This document shows, in pieces, positions 9,486-17,729 of a DNA stretch of 64,000 nucleotides. The notes beneath the pieces were generated by a model that saw only the letters and a list, made by a program, of their open reading frames with translations, did no database searches and was not told the DNA's origin. This DNA is from Ruegeria arenilitoris. Lineage in GTDB: Bacteria; Pseudomonadota; Alphaproteobacteria; Rhodobacterales; Rhodobacteraceae. Position numbers and translations under genes: made by a program. Each line of letters starts with the position of its first letter. The first letter of the stretch is position 1. The DNA lies in NCBI RefSeq assembly GCF_042675705.1, contig NZ_JBHTJJ010000002.1. One strand, 5' to 3'.

Positions 9486-9513
9486 AAAAGGGGCCGGTCA
9501 GTCGACCAGCCCC
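9484..9513 (-). terminator. Rho-independent terminator of the minus-strand signalling cluster
   Basis: Read on the minus strand, a GC-rich stem (GGGGCTGGTC pairing with GACCGGCCCC, one G-U pair) at 9490-9513 is followed directly by six T residues. It lies 22 bp after the stop of the LysM/solute-binding gene at 9536 and marks the end of the long minus-strand cluster. The first bases overlap the stop region of the convergent deacetylase gene. Confidence 0.8.
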
Positions 9514-9535
9514 AGTCATTCGCGGAACCGAGGGA

Positions 9536-10642
9536 TCAGTTCGACGCGGCGTTCAGTTTTTCGTTTTGTTCACGCAACGTGTCCGAGATAATCGCGTACC
9601 ATTCGCCCGATTCGCGCATCTCATTCAGACCTTTGTTCATCATTGCAATATATTCGCGCGCAAATGGGTTCGTCCGATGCGCAAGGAAGCTCATTGAGGA
9701 CAAAGTAGAGACGTAGGGATTTTCAATGATGTCCGCCGACGTAAGTCCCATTTCCTTCATCGTGGCTGCAAAGAGTTCGACCTCGAAAGCTGCGACATCT
9801 GCGCTGCCGGTCAGAACGGCATCCAAGCACTCTCGGGCGGAGTTGGGTTGGACCACGGTTGTGTTGTCCCGGTTCAAACCGACTTCTTCGAGAACTACCA
9901 TGCTCCAGCCTGCCATTCGGCAGATTGTTGCGCCTTCGAAGTCCGAGAACTCCGTCGCGGTGGCGTATTCGCTTTCTGGAAGGGTGAAGAAACCACCGAC
10001 GATGTCATACACCGGCACCGAGGCGACAAATTGAGTACAACGGGCCTCGGTCTCCGCGGACCATTCATAAGAGCGATTGGTGCAGTCAGGTACAGTCCAA
10101 GCAATCGAGATATCAAAGGCTCCCAGGGGCAGCAATGTATCAAGGTGCGAGCTCCAGTCGTCCACGAAGCTGACCGAGTAATCGCGGCTGTTTCCCGCGC
10201 GCTGAAGGCTGGTCGTGGCCAGACGGGTCATGATACCGCCACCGCTCAGCTTTTCAGTTGTGAACGGTTCCCATCCGTTGCCCGCGACCATCTTGATCGG
10301 CGGAGCGTAGACATTGGAACGTTTGACGCTGGCGGCCCGCTTTTCTTCGGCAGCAATCACTTCTTGGGCGCTTCGGCCATTCGGTAGACTGCCATCCTCA
10401 CAAGGAAGGGCCAATACCAAACCGGTTTCCAAGTTACCGGGGTTCGTAATAAGATTTCGGTTTGCGTTGAAGATGGGCTGATAGTTCGACGTACCGTAGG
10501 CCGCGATGGCGATGGTTGCCAAAGTGTCACCGTCCTGAACGGTGTAGTTTGTACAGGCCTCCTGAGCGGCGGCGGCGCCGGCGCTGAGGGCGGTTGTAGC
10601 GGTGGCTACCGCCACCAGTTTCTTCAGATTGATTTCAAACAT
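9536..10642 (-). CDS. Secreted LysM plus family-3 solute-binding-like protein
   Basis: A 368-residue exported protein. It has an N-terminal signal peptide (about residues 1-26, 'LSAGAAAAQEA'), then a LysM domain (about 30-80, 'YTVQDGDTLATIAIAAYG' through 'GLVLALPC'). From about residue 105 follows a type-2 periplasmic binding fold: 'IKMVAGNGWEPFTTEKL', then 'FVDDWSSHLDTLLPLGAFDISIAW', ending 'MNKGLNEMRESGEWYAII'. LysM domains bind peptidoglycan or chitin-like GlcNAc polymers, so it is probably a wall-tethered ligand sensor rather than a transport receptor; no permease is nearby. The ATG at 10642 has a GGAGG site 7 bp upstream. It is paralogous to the next gene at 10687. Confidence 0.85.
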   Translation of the reverse strand: MFEINLKKLVAVATATTALSAGAAAAQEACTNYTVQDGDTLATIAIAAYGTSNYQPIFNANRNLITNPGNLETGLVLALPCEDGSLPNGRSAQEVIAAEEKRAASVKRSNVYAPPIKMVAGNGWEPFTTEKLSGGGIMTRLATTSLQRAGNSRDYSVSFVDDWSSHLDTLLPLGAFDISIAWTVPDCTNRSYEWSAETEARCTQFVASVPVYDIVGGFFTLPESEYATATEFSDFEGATICRMAGWSMVVLEEVGLNRDNTTVVQPNSARECLDAVLTGSADVAAFEVELFAATMKEMGLTSADIIENPYVSTLSSMSFLAHRTNPFAREYIAMMNKGLNEMRESGEWYAIISDTLREQNEKLNAASN

Positions 10643-10686
10643 GTCCACTTCCTCCAGACTTTTGTTTTGTCAGACCTTTCCGGCCC

Positions 10687-11937
10687 TTATCCGTTTTCCA
10701 TTTGGTACTGCAGGGCGGTCGAGACGATGTCGCGCCATTCGCCCGATTGCTGCATGATCGCCAGACCCTGATTGAGCGTCTCGAGGATCGCTTCCCCATC
10801 CGGATTGTCCTTGTGGGTCATGACGTTGAGCGACTTGATCGCCGCCAGGTTGGGGTTTTCGATGATCTTGTGTTCATAGCCCAGCCGACCGATGGCCTCG
10901 ACGGCCAGATGCGCTTCGATGGCGACAAGGTCAGCCCGCCCGTCCATGACTGCGTGGAAACACTCGTCCGGATCGACGGGGCGCAAGATGGTGATCGCAG
11001 GCTCGTAAAGACCTACAGCGTCCATGTGCGAGGTTGACCAGCCCTCGGGGCGGCAGATCGTGGTGCCGACGAATTCCGCGTAGCTGAGCGAGGTTTCGTA
11101 GCCTGAGCCATCCTTCGCGAAGAACGTATCGACCACTTCATAGAACGGGTTCGAGAAGTTGTAGGTCTCGCACCGGTTCCGGTCACTCTCCGAAAGTGTC
11201 TCGGCTTCTTCGCAGTTGGGGCGCGACCAAGGGAACGTGGCATCGAAGGCCAGGGTGGGCATCAGCAGGTCCAAATGCGATGACCAGTCGTTAACGAACT
11301 GGATCTTGTAGGCCTGTTCCGGCGCCGCCCGCAGCATCGCGGTTTCGACAAGGTTCGTGTACAGACCGCGATTGGGCAGGGCTTCGTCGGTAAACGGCGC
11401 GTAGTTGCCCCCGGTGATCAGCAGCAACTGGCGGTCGCGGATCTCGGGGCGGGTGCCGTCACCGGCATTGCGGATCAACGCGGCACCTTCTGCGCGGGCG
11501 GCCTCGATTTCCTTCTTCGCGGCTGCCTTGGCTTCGATGACAGCCTTGTCGCTGGCCTGCTGGGCCTCCGCAACGCGGGCTTCGGCGTCGGCGATGGCCT
11601 TGGCGGCACGCTCTTCCGCGGCCTTGACCAGTTCGGCTGCCATCTCGGCGGCCATGCGCTCGGCCTCGGTTTCCGGTTCAGGCGCGGCGCGGCCGACATC
11701 CTCGAGGCAGGGGAAGGTCAGAACGTCGCCGACGCGGATGATGTTGGGGTTGGACCCGATCGTGTCGCGGTTGGCGTCGTAGATGATGCGATAGTCTTCG
11801 GTCGCATAGACCTTGATGGCCAGTTCACGCAGGCTGTCGCCGCGCTGGATCTCGTAGGTCGAGCATGCCTCTTGCGCCGAGGCTGCCCCCGTTGCTGCCG
11901 CCAGGGCAATGCTGGATATGATCAGGTGTGTTCTCAT
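10687..11937 (-). CDS. Secreted LysM, coiled-coil, family-3 solute-binding-like protein
   Basis: A 416-residue paralogue of the neighbour at 9536. The signal peptide (about 1-22, 'ATGAASAQEA') is followed by a LysM domain (about 24-75, 'YEIQRGDSLRELAIKVYA'). An Ala/Glu/Lys-rich coiled coil (about 85-150) then leads to a type-2 periplasmic binding fold (about 165-410) with 'LLLITGGNYAPFTDEALPNRG' and 'FVNDWSSHLDLLMPTLAFDATFPW'. The coiled coil is absent from the neighbour and suggests oligomer formation or a spacer from the wall. The upstream in-frame extension to 12015 is not used, since the ATG at 11937 gives a proper signal peptide and has an AGGA site. It starts 22 bp after the PP2C gene, so co-transcription with the signalling genes is likely. 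Confidence 0.85.
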   Translation of the reverse strand: MRTHLIISSIALAAATGAASAQEACSTYEIQRGDSLRELAIKVYATEDYRIIYDANRDTIGSNPNIIRVGDVLTFPCLEDVGRAAPEPETEAERMAAEMAAELVKAAEERAAKAIADAEARVAEAQQASDKAVIEAKAAAKKEIEAARAEGAALIRNAGDGTRPEIRDRQLLLITGGNYAPFTDEALPNRGLYTNLVETAMLRAAPEQAYKIQFVNDWSSHLDLLMPTLAFDATFPWSRPNCEEAETLSESDRNRCETYNFSNPFYEVVDTFFAKDGSGYETSLSYAEFVGTTICRPEGWSTSHMDAVGLYEPAITILRPVDPDECFHAVMDGRADLVAIEAHLAVEAIGRLGYEHKIIENPNLAAIKSLNVMTHKDNPDGEAILETLNQGLAIMQQSGEWRDIVSTALQYQMENG

Positions 11938-11959
11938 GGGTCCTGTTGCTTTGCTTTTG

Positions 11960-12745
11960 TTATTGTCGGGCCGTTTTGATGACGGCGATTGAAATGTTGT
12001 CCTGATCCGGATCACCCTTGGCGATCAGCGCCTTGAGGAGGCTGTCGGCGATGTCCTGGGAGAGGGCCGAAGCGTTGTCCTGAAGGATGGACTGGATGTT
12101 GTGGTTGCCCAGATATTGCAGCCCGTCACTGCCGAGGATGAGGATGTCATCGGTCGCCAGTTCCAGCGCGTCTTCGGGGCAGTCAACCTTGGGGATCGCC
12201 GCGCCCATGATGACCGAGGTCAGCTGGTTGCGGTCTGGATGGGACTGCGCTTCGGCTTCGGACAGCTCCCCTCGGGTCACCTGTGCGTCGATGACAGGTG
12301 CCATCGAGTGATCCTCGTTGATCTGGGACAGAACGCCGTTGCGGAACAGGTACAAAGGGCTGTCGCCGATTGAGATCCAGAACACTTTGTTGCCCAGCAG
12401 CAGAACTCCCAGCAGGGTCGAGCCCATGTTGAAGCCTTGTTGCTGGTCGTCGCCATACCCCGCCACGGCCGCGTTGGCCTGCATTGCGGCCATGGGCAAC
12501 GCATCCAGCAGCGTATTCTCGGTCAATTCCGGATTCTCCAGAACTGCGTCGAGCACTTCGCACCAGGACTTGACCACCAGATCCGAGGCCACTTCGCCCG
12601 CGGCGTGACCGCCCATGCCGTCTGCCACCACGACATAACCGGCGTTGGCGGCGTCAAAGACCCGCGAGGCAACCGCGTCTTCCTGCGTTTCGCGCTGACC
12701 CTGATCCAGGATCAGTGCAATGTCATATGCCGGAGTAGCCAGCAT
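11960..12745 (-). CDS. PP2C-family protein Ser/Thr phosphatase
   Basis: A 261-residue PPM/PP2C phosphatase with all metal-binding motifs. They are 'DQGQRETQEDAV' near residue 15, 'VVADGMGGHAAGEVASD' near 38, 'GSTLLGVLLLGNKVFWISIGD' near 110, 'ILGSDGLQYL' near 205 and 'DQDNISIAVI' at the C-terminus. It would remove phosphate from Ser/Thr in the cytoplasm and most likely opposes the kinase encoded at 13964. It lies 3 bp after the FHA gene (12749) and 22 bp before the LysM gene (11937). Kinase, FHA and PP2C in a row are a known bacterial phospho-signalling set, best known from type VI secretion clusters; no secretion gene is seen here. Confidence 0.93.
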   Translation of the reverse strand: MLATPAYDIALILDQGQRETQEDAVASRVFDAANAGYVVVADGMGGHAAGEVASDLVVKSWCEVLDAVLENPELTENTLLDALPMAAMQANAAVAGYGDDQQQGFNMGSTLLGVLLLGNKVFWISIGDSPLYLFRNGVLSQINEDHSMAPVIDAQVTRGELSEAEAQSHPDRNQLTSVIMGAAIPKVDCPEDALELATDDILILGSDGLQYLGNHNIQSILQDNASALSQDIADSLLKALIAKGDPDQDNISIAVIKTARQ

Positions 12746-12748
12746 CCG

Positions 12749-13756
12749 TTACGCGTCCCGCCAGTCGAAGTTTTCGTCACAGAAGGCCACGAACCGCAGC
12801 GACGTTTCGCTGATGCGGATCAGGTCGCCGCTGGACAGCGGCACGGTGCTGAGGACGGGTTTGCCGTTCAGGCGCACAAGATTTGCCTTGCCGCCATGGC
12901 CCAGATAGCATTTGCGGTCTTCGGGGTCATAAGCAATCACGGCGTGGTTTGACCGCGAAATCCCGGTGTCGCCAAAATCCAATTGGATCGCCTGATCATC
13001 GTTGCGGCCAATCTGCATCAGCCCTTCGGTCAGCGTGATGCTGGACCCCCGCCCGGGGCCACTGGTCACTGCCAGCCAACCGACCGGGAATGTCGCGCCT
13101 GCGGTCTCGGTTTTGGCCACCGGCTCGGCGGTTTCGATCAGTTCCTGCACATGTGTGTCAGGGCGCTCGAACCCGAGGAAGGTGGTCTTGACGCGCGACC
13201 GACGATCCGAGGCCGGCGCTTCGGTTGCTTCCGGAGCGGCTTCGGCTTCTTCGGGCTCGCTGGCCACAGGTTCGGCATCTGCCGCTGCTTCGTCCGGGGC
13301 GGTTTCGATTGCAATGGGATCCGGCAGCTCGAACGGCGTTGGCGCCGAGGCCTCTTCCTCTTGGACTTCCTCCAGATCGGGTTCGGCAGATTCGGCCATG
13401 ACCGACTGGATGGTCTCTTCTTCTTCGGTTGCCGCAACGTGCAGCGTCACGACCTGTTCGGCTTCTTCCGGCGCTTCAGGCGCGGCTTCGGCCGTTTCTT
13501 CGCTCTCTGTTGCCTCTTCCACCGTCGGTTCGGTCTCGGCGAAATCGGGCATCTTCTCTTCCGGAATCAGCTCGTCGGTTTCTTCGTAGCTGTCCGTGCT
13601 CAGGTTTCCACCAGCCAGAGCCTGGCGCAGTGCATTGAAGTCCGCAATCGGCTCGGCCTTGTCGGTCGTTTCGACTTCGGGTTCCGACCCTTCGGCTTCT
13701 TTGGCTTTGCCGGCACCCTCGAGAAGCCGGCTGAGTGGGCTTTTGTATTTGAACAT
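12749..13756 (-). CDS. FHA-domain protein with long acidic N-terminal region
   Basis: A 335-residue protein whose C-terminal third (about 225-325) is an FHA phosphothreonine-binding domain: 'LMQIGRNDDQAIQLDFGD', 'ISRSNHAVIAYDPE' and 'ANLVRLNGKPVLSTVPLSSGDLI'. The Gly-Arg and Ser...His residues that contact phosphothreonine are kept. Residues about 20-200 are low-complexity and rich in Glu, Ala and Pro, with scattered Thr that could be kinase targets. A basic 'FKYKSPLSRLLEG' sequence opens the protein. It probably joins the phosphorylated kinase or GTPases into one complex. The palindrome GGTGTCGACACC lies directly upstream and includes part of the AAGGTG ribosome-binding site. Confidence 0.9.
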   Translation of the reverse strand: MFKYKSPLSRLLEGAGKAKEAEGSEPEVETTDKAEPIADFNALRQALAGGNLSTDSYEETDELIPEEKMPDFAETEPTVEEATESEETAEAAPEAPEEAEQVVTLHVAATEEEETIQSVMAESAEPDLEEVQEEEASAPTPFELPDPIAIETAPDEAAADAEPVASEPEEAEAAPEATEAPASDRRSRVKTTFLGFERPDTHVQELIETAEPVAKTETAGATFPVGWLAVTSGPGRGSSITLTEGLMQIGRNDDQAIQLDFGDTGISRSNHAVIAYDPEDRKCYLGHGGKANLVRLNGKPVLSTVPLSSGDLIRISETSLRFVAFCDENFDWRDA

Positions 13757-13963
13757 GGTGTCGACACCTTTTGACTACTTGCACGGGCTTCGGTGACCCG
13801 TGGGGCTGCTACGAACCTCTGCGCATGGCGCAGCGGTACTGATGAAGTTGGAAACCTGAAACACTCTTACCTTCCGCGGTGGGCCGGTCCCCACCAGGAG
13901 GGCCAAAACGCGGCATCCTCCTCAGCAAACACAAACTGGCGGATCAAATACGTACCGGTTTGA
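13757..13963 (-). repeat. Intergenic region with stem-loops between kinase and FHA genes
   Basis: 207 bp without a gene. Four inverted repeats are visible. GGTGTCGACACC (13757-13768) touches the FHA start codon. CACGGG/CCCGTG (13782-13787 and 13797-13802) forms the second. GGTGGG/CCCACC (13878-13883 and 13890-13895) forms the third. GATCAAA/TTTGATC (13942-13948 and 13959-13965) overlaps the kinase stop codon. None is followed by a T tract, so they are not classical terminators. They may tune mRNA stability or translation between kinase and FHA, or mark a separate FHA promoter. Confidence 0.45.
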
Positions 13964-16105
13964 TCACTCCTGCGCCAAAGGCATCACGGCGGTTGTTTCC
14001 GCCCCGTTTCGAAGCACAACCAAACGTGCTTCGGGCTTGTTTTCGGAAACCAACGTGTTCAGCGCGGTATCCAGGCTGTCGGCAGCAATCATCTCGGTTC
14101 CCGAGACAGTCTCGCGGACAAGAATGTCGCCGGTCTGCAGGCCACCTGCCGTTGCGGCCGGTGATCCGGCAACAACTGTCTGCCATTCGGGCAAATCGGC
14201 GCCGCGGGCTTCGAACGAGTAACCGTTGGCCAGCCCGAACTCGCGGATTGCGGGCAGGGCCAGCAGACCGTTCTGCGCGCGGGTCTGTCCGATGGGGCGA
14301 TACCGCGCCGCGACACGGATATAGCCGTCAGGGTCAACCTGAAGGTTGTCCAGAACCTGCGCGGCAAGCGTCGTTCCGGCGCGCACAGGGTTGCCGTTCA
14401 GGGTATAGATCGCCGCGCCTCGCTGCACCCATTCACCGATCGTGGACATGTTCTGGCCGGCGTCCACACCGGTGATTGCGATGATATTTCCGGTCGAGGC
14501 GCGCCGTTGCGCGGTTGAGAACGGGATTTTGACATCCCAATGGGCATAGCTGACTTGGGTCTCGGCCAGATTGACCGGAGCGCTCGGTGCAACCGCTGCC
14601 ACCTCCACGGGTTCTTCGGGCTGAGCCACTTCTTCCTGTGTTTCCACCGCCGGCGGTGTAACAGCCGCTGCGGCCTGCTCGACAGGCTGGTCTTCTGCCA
14701 CCTGCTGTTCTGTTTCGGTTGCTGCTGCGGTTTCTTCTGCCTTGGTTGCTTCGGGCGCGATCACTGGTTCGGCCGTCTGCGTTTCGGCAGGTTCGGCCGT
14801 CTCGGTGGGCGTCGCGGTCTGGATTGGTGTCGGGTCCGTCTCGGTCGAGCCGCCGGACATCACGAAGAAGCCACCAGCGGCCAGAATCGCGATTGCGGCG
14901 ACACCCGCGACCAACTTGCCGTTGCCGCCCGATCCTTTTTGGACGACCGTGTCCACTGCCGCTGCGGGTTCGTCCTTCTGGGCAAAACTTGCCGGACCGT
15001 CGTCGTTCTTTTCGCCATGCCCAAGAGCCAGATCGGAATTGCCGGCCAGCAGGGCTGTTACAACCGCTTCGGCATTTTCGCTTTCGGCCTTGATGCGGGC
15101 CTTTTCGGCCTCTTCGTCCTTGCGGTCCAAGGCCACGATTACCGAAACGGGGCGATAGGCAAAGCTGTCGAATTCGACACCGGGGCCGCGGAACATCCGC
15201 AACCAGTCCAGTGCGGATTGAAGGCGGTCGGTCGCGTGGACCTCCATGGCCTTGTCGATCGCCTCAAGGAAGCCGTCCGGGTAACCTTGGAAGCGGCCGG
15301 TGAGCGGTTGATAGGGATCCTTCTGTCCGTTGTTGAAGGCATTCAGGCGCGATTGGCCGTCGATCGGGCGCTCGCCGCTGATCGCGTGGTAGAGCGTTGC
15401 CGCCAACACATACAAGTCGCTACTGGGACCCTGCTCCGAGCCGCGCACGTAGAACTCGTGCGGCGAGTACCCATCCTTGATCACCCGGAGCGTCAACAGG
15501 GCCGCGGATTGGTTGGCAGCCTGCTCGCGCGCAGCGCCGAAGTCGATCAGGATCGGTTCGCCATTTTCATCGATCAGGATGTTGTCTGGCGAAATGTCCC
15601 GGTGCAGCATCCCGCTTTGGTGGATGAACGACACCGCGGACAGCATCTTTTCGGTGACTTGGACGATAAAGTCCGGACCGGTTTCGGTTTTGGGGTCCTC
15701 GATGTAATCCAGCAGATCGCATCCGCGGATCAGGTCCATCGCGATATATGCAGTATCGTTGTCTTCAAAGACCTGGTGCACGTCGACGATATTGGGGTGG
15801 ACCAGGCGGGCATGGTTGCGGGCTTCCTGAATGAACAGGTCGATGATCGCGCGCAGGTCGTCCTTGAAGGCCGGATCATTGGGTTCGACCAGGTCACCGT
15901 TGCGGCGACACAGAGCACCCGGATAGCATTCCTTGATGACCACATCGCGTTCCAGGCTGTCACGCGCCAAATACGTGATGCCGAACCCGCCATTGCTGAG
16001 GAAGCGAAGAATTTCGTACTGACCTCGCAGCAGTTTCGCGCCCGGTTGCAGACCTTGAATTTGAGGTTCGTCGTGCGATGCACCGACAGCCTGGTTGTGG
16101 TTCAT
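13964..16105 (-). CDS. Transmembrane Ser/Thr protein kinase with C-terminal PDZ-like domain
   Basis: A 713-residue Hanks-type kinase. The kinase domain covers about residues 25-285: glycine loop 'LSNGGFGITYLARD', ATP-binding Lys in 'VVIKECYPG', catalytic 'LHRDISPDNILIDE' and 'LIDFGAARE'. A linker is followed by a single transmembrane helix (about 425-445, 'VAGVAAIAILAAGGFFV'). A Thr/Glu/Pro-rich stretch (about 450-550) leads to a C-terminal PDZ-like domain (about 620-705, 'TVVAGSPAATAGGLQTGDIL'). The kinase should be cytoplasmic and the PDZ-like part periplasmic. The VIKE...P variant resembles PpkA-type kinases. Translation is taken from ATG 16105 (GGGAAG site), not from the longer frame to 16216. 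It heads its own transcript, downstream of the palindromes at 16272 and 16385. Confidence 0.93.
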   Translation of the reverse strand: MNHNQAVGASHDEPQIQGLQPGAKLLRGQYEILRFLSNGGFGITYLARDSLERDVVIKECYPGALCRRNGDLVEPNDPAFKDDLRAIIDLFIQEARNHARLVHPNIVDVHQVFEDNDTAYIAMDLIRGCDLLDYIEDPKTETGPDFIVQVTEKMLSAVSFIHQSGMLHRDISPDNILIDENGEPILIDFGAAREQAANQSAALLTLRVIKDGYSPHEFYVRGSEQGPSSDLYVLAATLYHAISGERPIDGQSRLNAFNNGQKDPYQPLTGRFQGYPDGFLEAIDKAMEVHATDRLQSALDWLRMFRGPGVEFDSFAYRPVSVIVALDRKDEEAEKARIKAESENAEAVVTALLAGNSDLALGHGEKNDDGPASFAQKDEPAAAVDTVVQKGSGGNGKLVAGVAAIAILAAGGFFVMSGGSTETDPTPIQTATPTETAEPAETQTAEPVIAPEATKAEETAAATETEQQVAEDQPVEQAAAAVTPPAVETQEEVAQPEEPVEVAAVAPSAPVNLAETQVSYAHWDVKIPFSTAQRRASTGNIIAITGVDAGQNMSTIGEWVQRGAAIYTLNGNPVRAGTTLAAQVLDNLQVDPDGYIRVAARYRPIGQTRAQNGLLALPAIREFGLANGYSFEARGADLPEWQTVVAGSPAATAGGLQTGDILVRETVSGTEMIAADSLDTALNTLVSENKPEARLVVLRNGAETTAVMPLAQE

Positions 16106-16445
16106 TTCTTCCCGCCCATCATTCAAAAAACTTGCGGCCAAAATAACCGGGCAATCAGCCCGCGAACTCACAACCAACACAACCGCAGGACACTTGAGAA
16201 CGGTTAGACGTTTCAAATTTGACTTTAATGGGGCCGCCTCGTGGCTTCACTGAGAACGGCTTCGGACGCAGATCAATATATTGATTCCGACACCAGTGGA
16301 ACGCATATATGTAGTGTCGCCCGGCGAACAAAAAGGATTCAGTCCCGGCGCCAGACGACCCATGGTCCACGGATTCGAAACAATGGAATCATGATTCCAG
16401 TGTTAACGATTCGCCGCGCCGCGGCTCAATCTCTGCGGGAATGAC
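16106..16445 (-). promoter_or_regulatory. Upstream region of the kinase gene with two perfect palindromes
   Basis: 340 bp with no gene between the GTPase stop (16446) and the kinase start. It holds two perfect 14-bp palindromes, ATCAATATATTGAT at 16272-16285 and GGAATCATGATTCC at 16385-16398; each is flanked or formed by TGATTCC half-sites. This supports a separate, regulated promoter for kinase, FHA, PP2C and LysM genes. The binding protein is unknown. Confidence 0.5.
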
Positions 16446-17729
16446 TCAGGTTCCGGTCTTCGGAGGGGCCGAAGCGACGGTGCTGCCGGCCCAGGCCAGG
16501 TTGTCGCTGAGCTGCGCCAGTATGCTGATCGCATCCTTGAGTGGCCCTTCGCCGCTCTCGAATTGAAGCAGCAGAAGCAGGTCGGTGGCTTTTTCGAACT
16601 CGCCCGGAATCCAGTCGGCTTCGGGATCGATCTCGGACCCGTTTTCCAGCCGTTCAGCAAAATCCTCGACAATTTCCTGACAGCTTTGCAGGAAGGCGGC
16701 CGGTTCGATGTCCGAACTGTCGCGCAGGTCTTCGTAAATGCTGGCGATCGCCGCCAGCCAGTCTTCGAGGATCGGGTTGTCCAACGGCGGCAGCGCAGAT
16801 TCCAGACTGGGCTGAACCGTTCTGGTGTCCGAGGCTGCGGGTTCGCCCGCGCCGGTCAAGGTCTCCAAGAACGGCAGGAAGTCCGCGGCAAGGTCCTGCC
16901 GCGCGGCCTCCAGATCCGTCCGGCGGCGATGCGACGCAATTTCAAGCACCTTCTCCGCAAGGTTCTGACCGCCGCAGGTTTCCCACAGGGCGAAGTCCGG
17001 TTCCGGCTCTTGCGCCATGGCGCGAACGGCAACCGGTGTCCCGATCGGTACGATCGCGCGGAACATGCCCGACTTCTCCTTCTCCAACCGCGACAGAACG
17101 CGATCGAGGGCGTCGCGGACAGGCGGCAGATCGGTGTGAGTGACGGCCAGCAAGCTGTTGTCGCGCAGATTTTGTGGGACTTGTGCCCACAAATGGCGCT
17201 CGGTTTCACGCCAAGCGTTGGTTCCGTTCGTGCACCAGATGGCGCAATCGACGAATTTCAACAGATCGAGCGTTTGCTTGTAAGTGTCATCCAGCGCACC
17301 CGAGCCGGGCAGGTCGAACAACGAGATTTCGCGCAGGGCAGGGGTGTTCAGCCCCACCGAGATAAAATCAGGATTGTCGGCCGCGGCCTTTTCCAGCGCG
17401 ATGCCGGAATAAACCTTTGGCTCGCGGTCCCACCACCCAACGGTCGTTTCAGGCGTGTCCGCATAGGTGACAATCACCAAAGGCAATTTCAGATGTTGCG
17501 GACCCGTGGGCAGGATGTCAGCTCCGGCGAGCATGTTGGCAAGACTGGACTTCCCGGCGCCGAATTCTCCGGCAAAACCGATTGAGACTGCGTTTGACAA
17601 CCGCTCGGCGTGGGACTGTGCCCGCGCGCGCATGTCGTCCAACTCGGGCGTGGACGGAAGGCGCTCGGTTGCGGTCAGAAAGCGATCAAGCTGACGCACT
17701 TCCGTCTCGGTTCCGGGAAATTCAATCAC
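16446..17729 (-). CDS. P-loop GTPase of the dynamin/GTPase superfamily (pair 2, short member)
   Basis: A 427-residue protein with an N-terminal GTPase domain. G1 is 'FAGEFGAGKSSLANML' (about residues 52-67), G3 is 'DLPGSGALDD' (about 145) and G4 is 'VTHTDLP' (about 197). The C-terminal half is helical and acidic, without a recognised domain. It resembles the first GTPase half of dynamin-like proteins but is too short for a full dynamin stalk. The GTG start overlaps the stop of the larger GTPase gene by 4 bp (17726-17729), so the two are coupled and probably form a heteromeric pair. The same long-plus-short order is repeated at 21249-24972. Confidence 0.82.
   Translation of the reverse strand: MIEFPGTETEVRQLDRFLTATERLPSTPELDDMRARAQSHAERLSNAVSIGFAGEFGAGKSSLANMLAGADILPTGPQHLKLPLVIVTYADTPETTVGWWDREPKVYSGIALEKAAADNPDFISVGLNTPALREISLFDLPGSGALDDTYKQTLDLLKFVDCAIWCTNGTNAWRETERHLWAQVPQNLRDNSLLAVTHTDLPPVRDALDRVLSRLEKEKSGMFRAIVPIGTPVAVRAMAQEPEPDFALWETCGGQNLAEKVLEIASHRRRTDLEAARQDLAADFLPFLETLTGAGEPAASDTRTVQPSLESALPPLDNPILEDWLAAIASIYEDLRDSSDIEPAAFLQSCQEIVEDFAERLENGSEIDPEADWIPGEFEKATDLLLLLQFESGEGPLKDAISILAQLSDNLAWAGSTVASAPPKTGT

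Noticed and set aside
14540..16207. 555-codon open frame on the plus strand opposite the kinase gene
   Set aside because: It is antisense to a clear kinase gene with all catalytic motifs; composition is Arg/Gly-rich and Cys-rich, typical of a reverse-strand shadow in high-GC DNA.
9536..17729. Type VI secretion regulatory set
   Set aside because: Kinase, PP2C and FHA are present, but no tss, hcp, vgrG or clpV gene is seen in the window.
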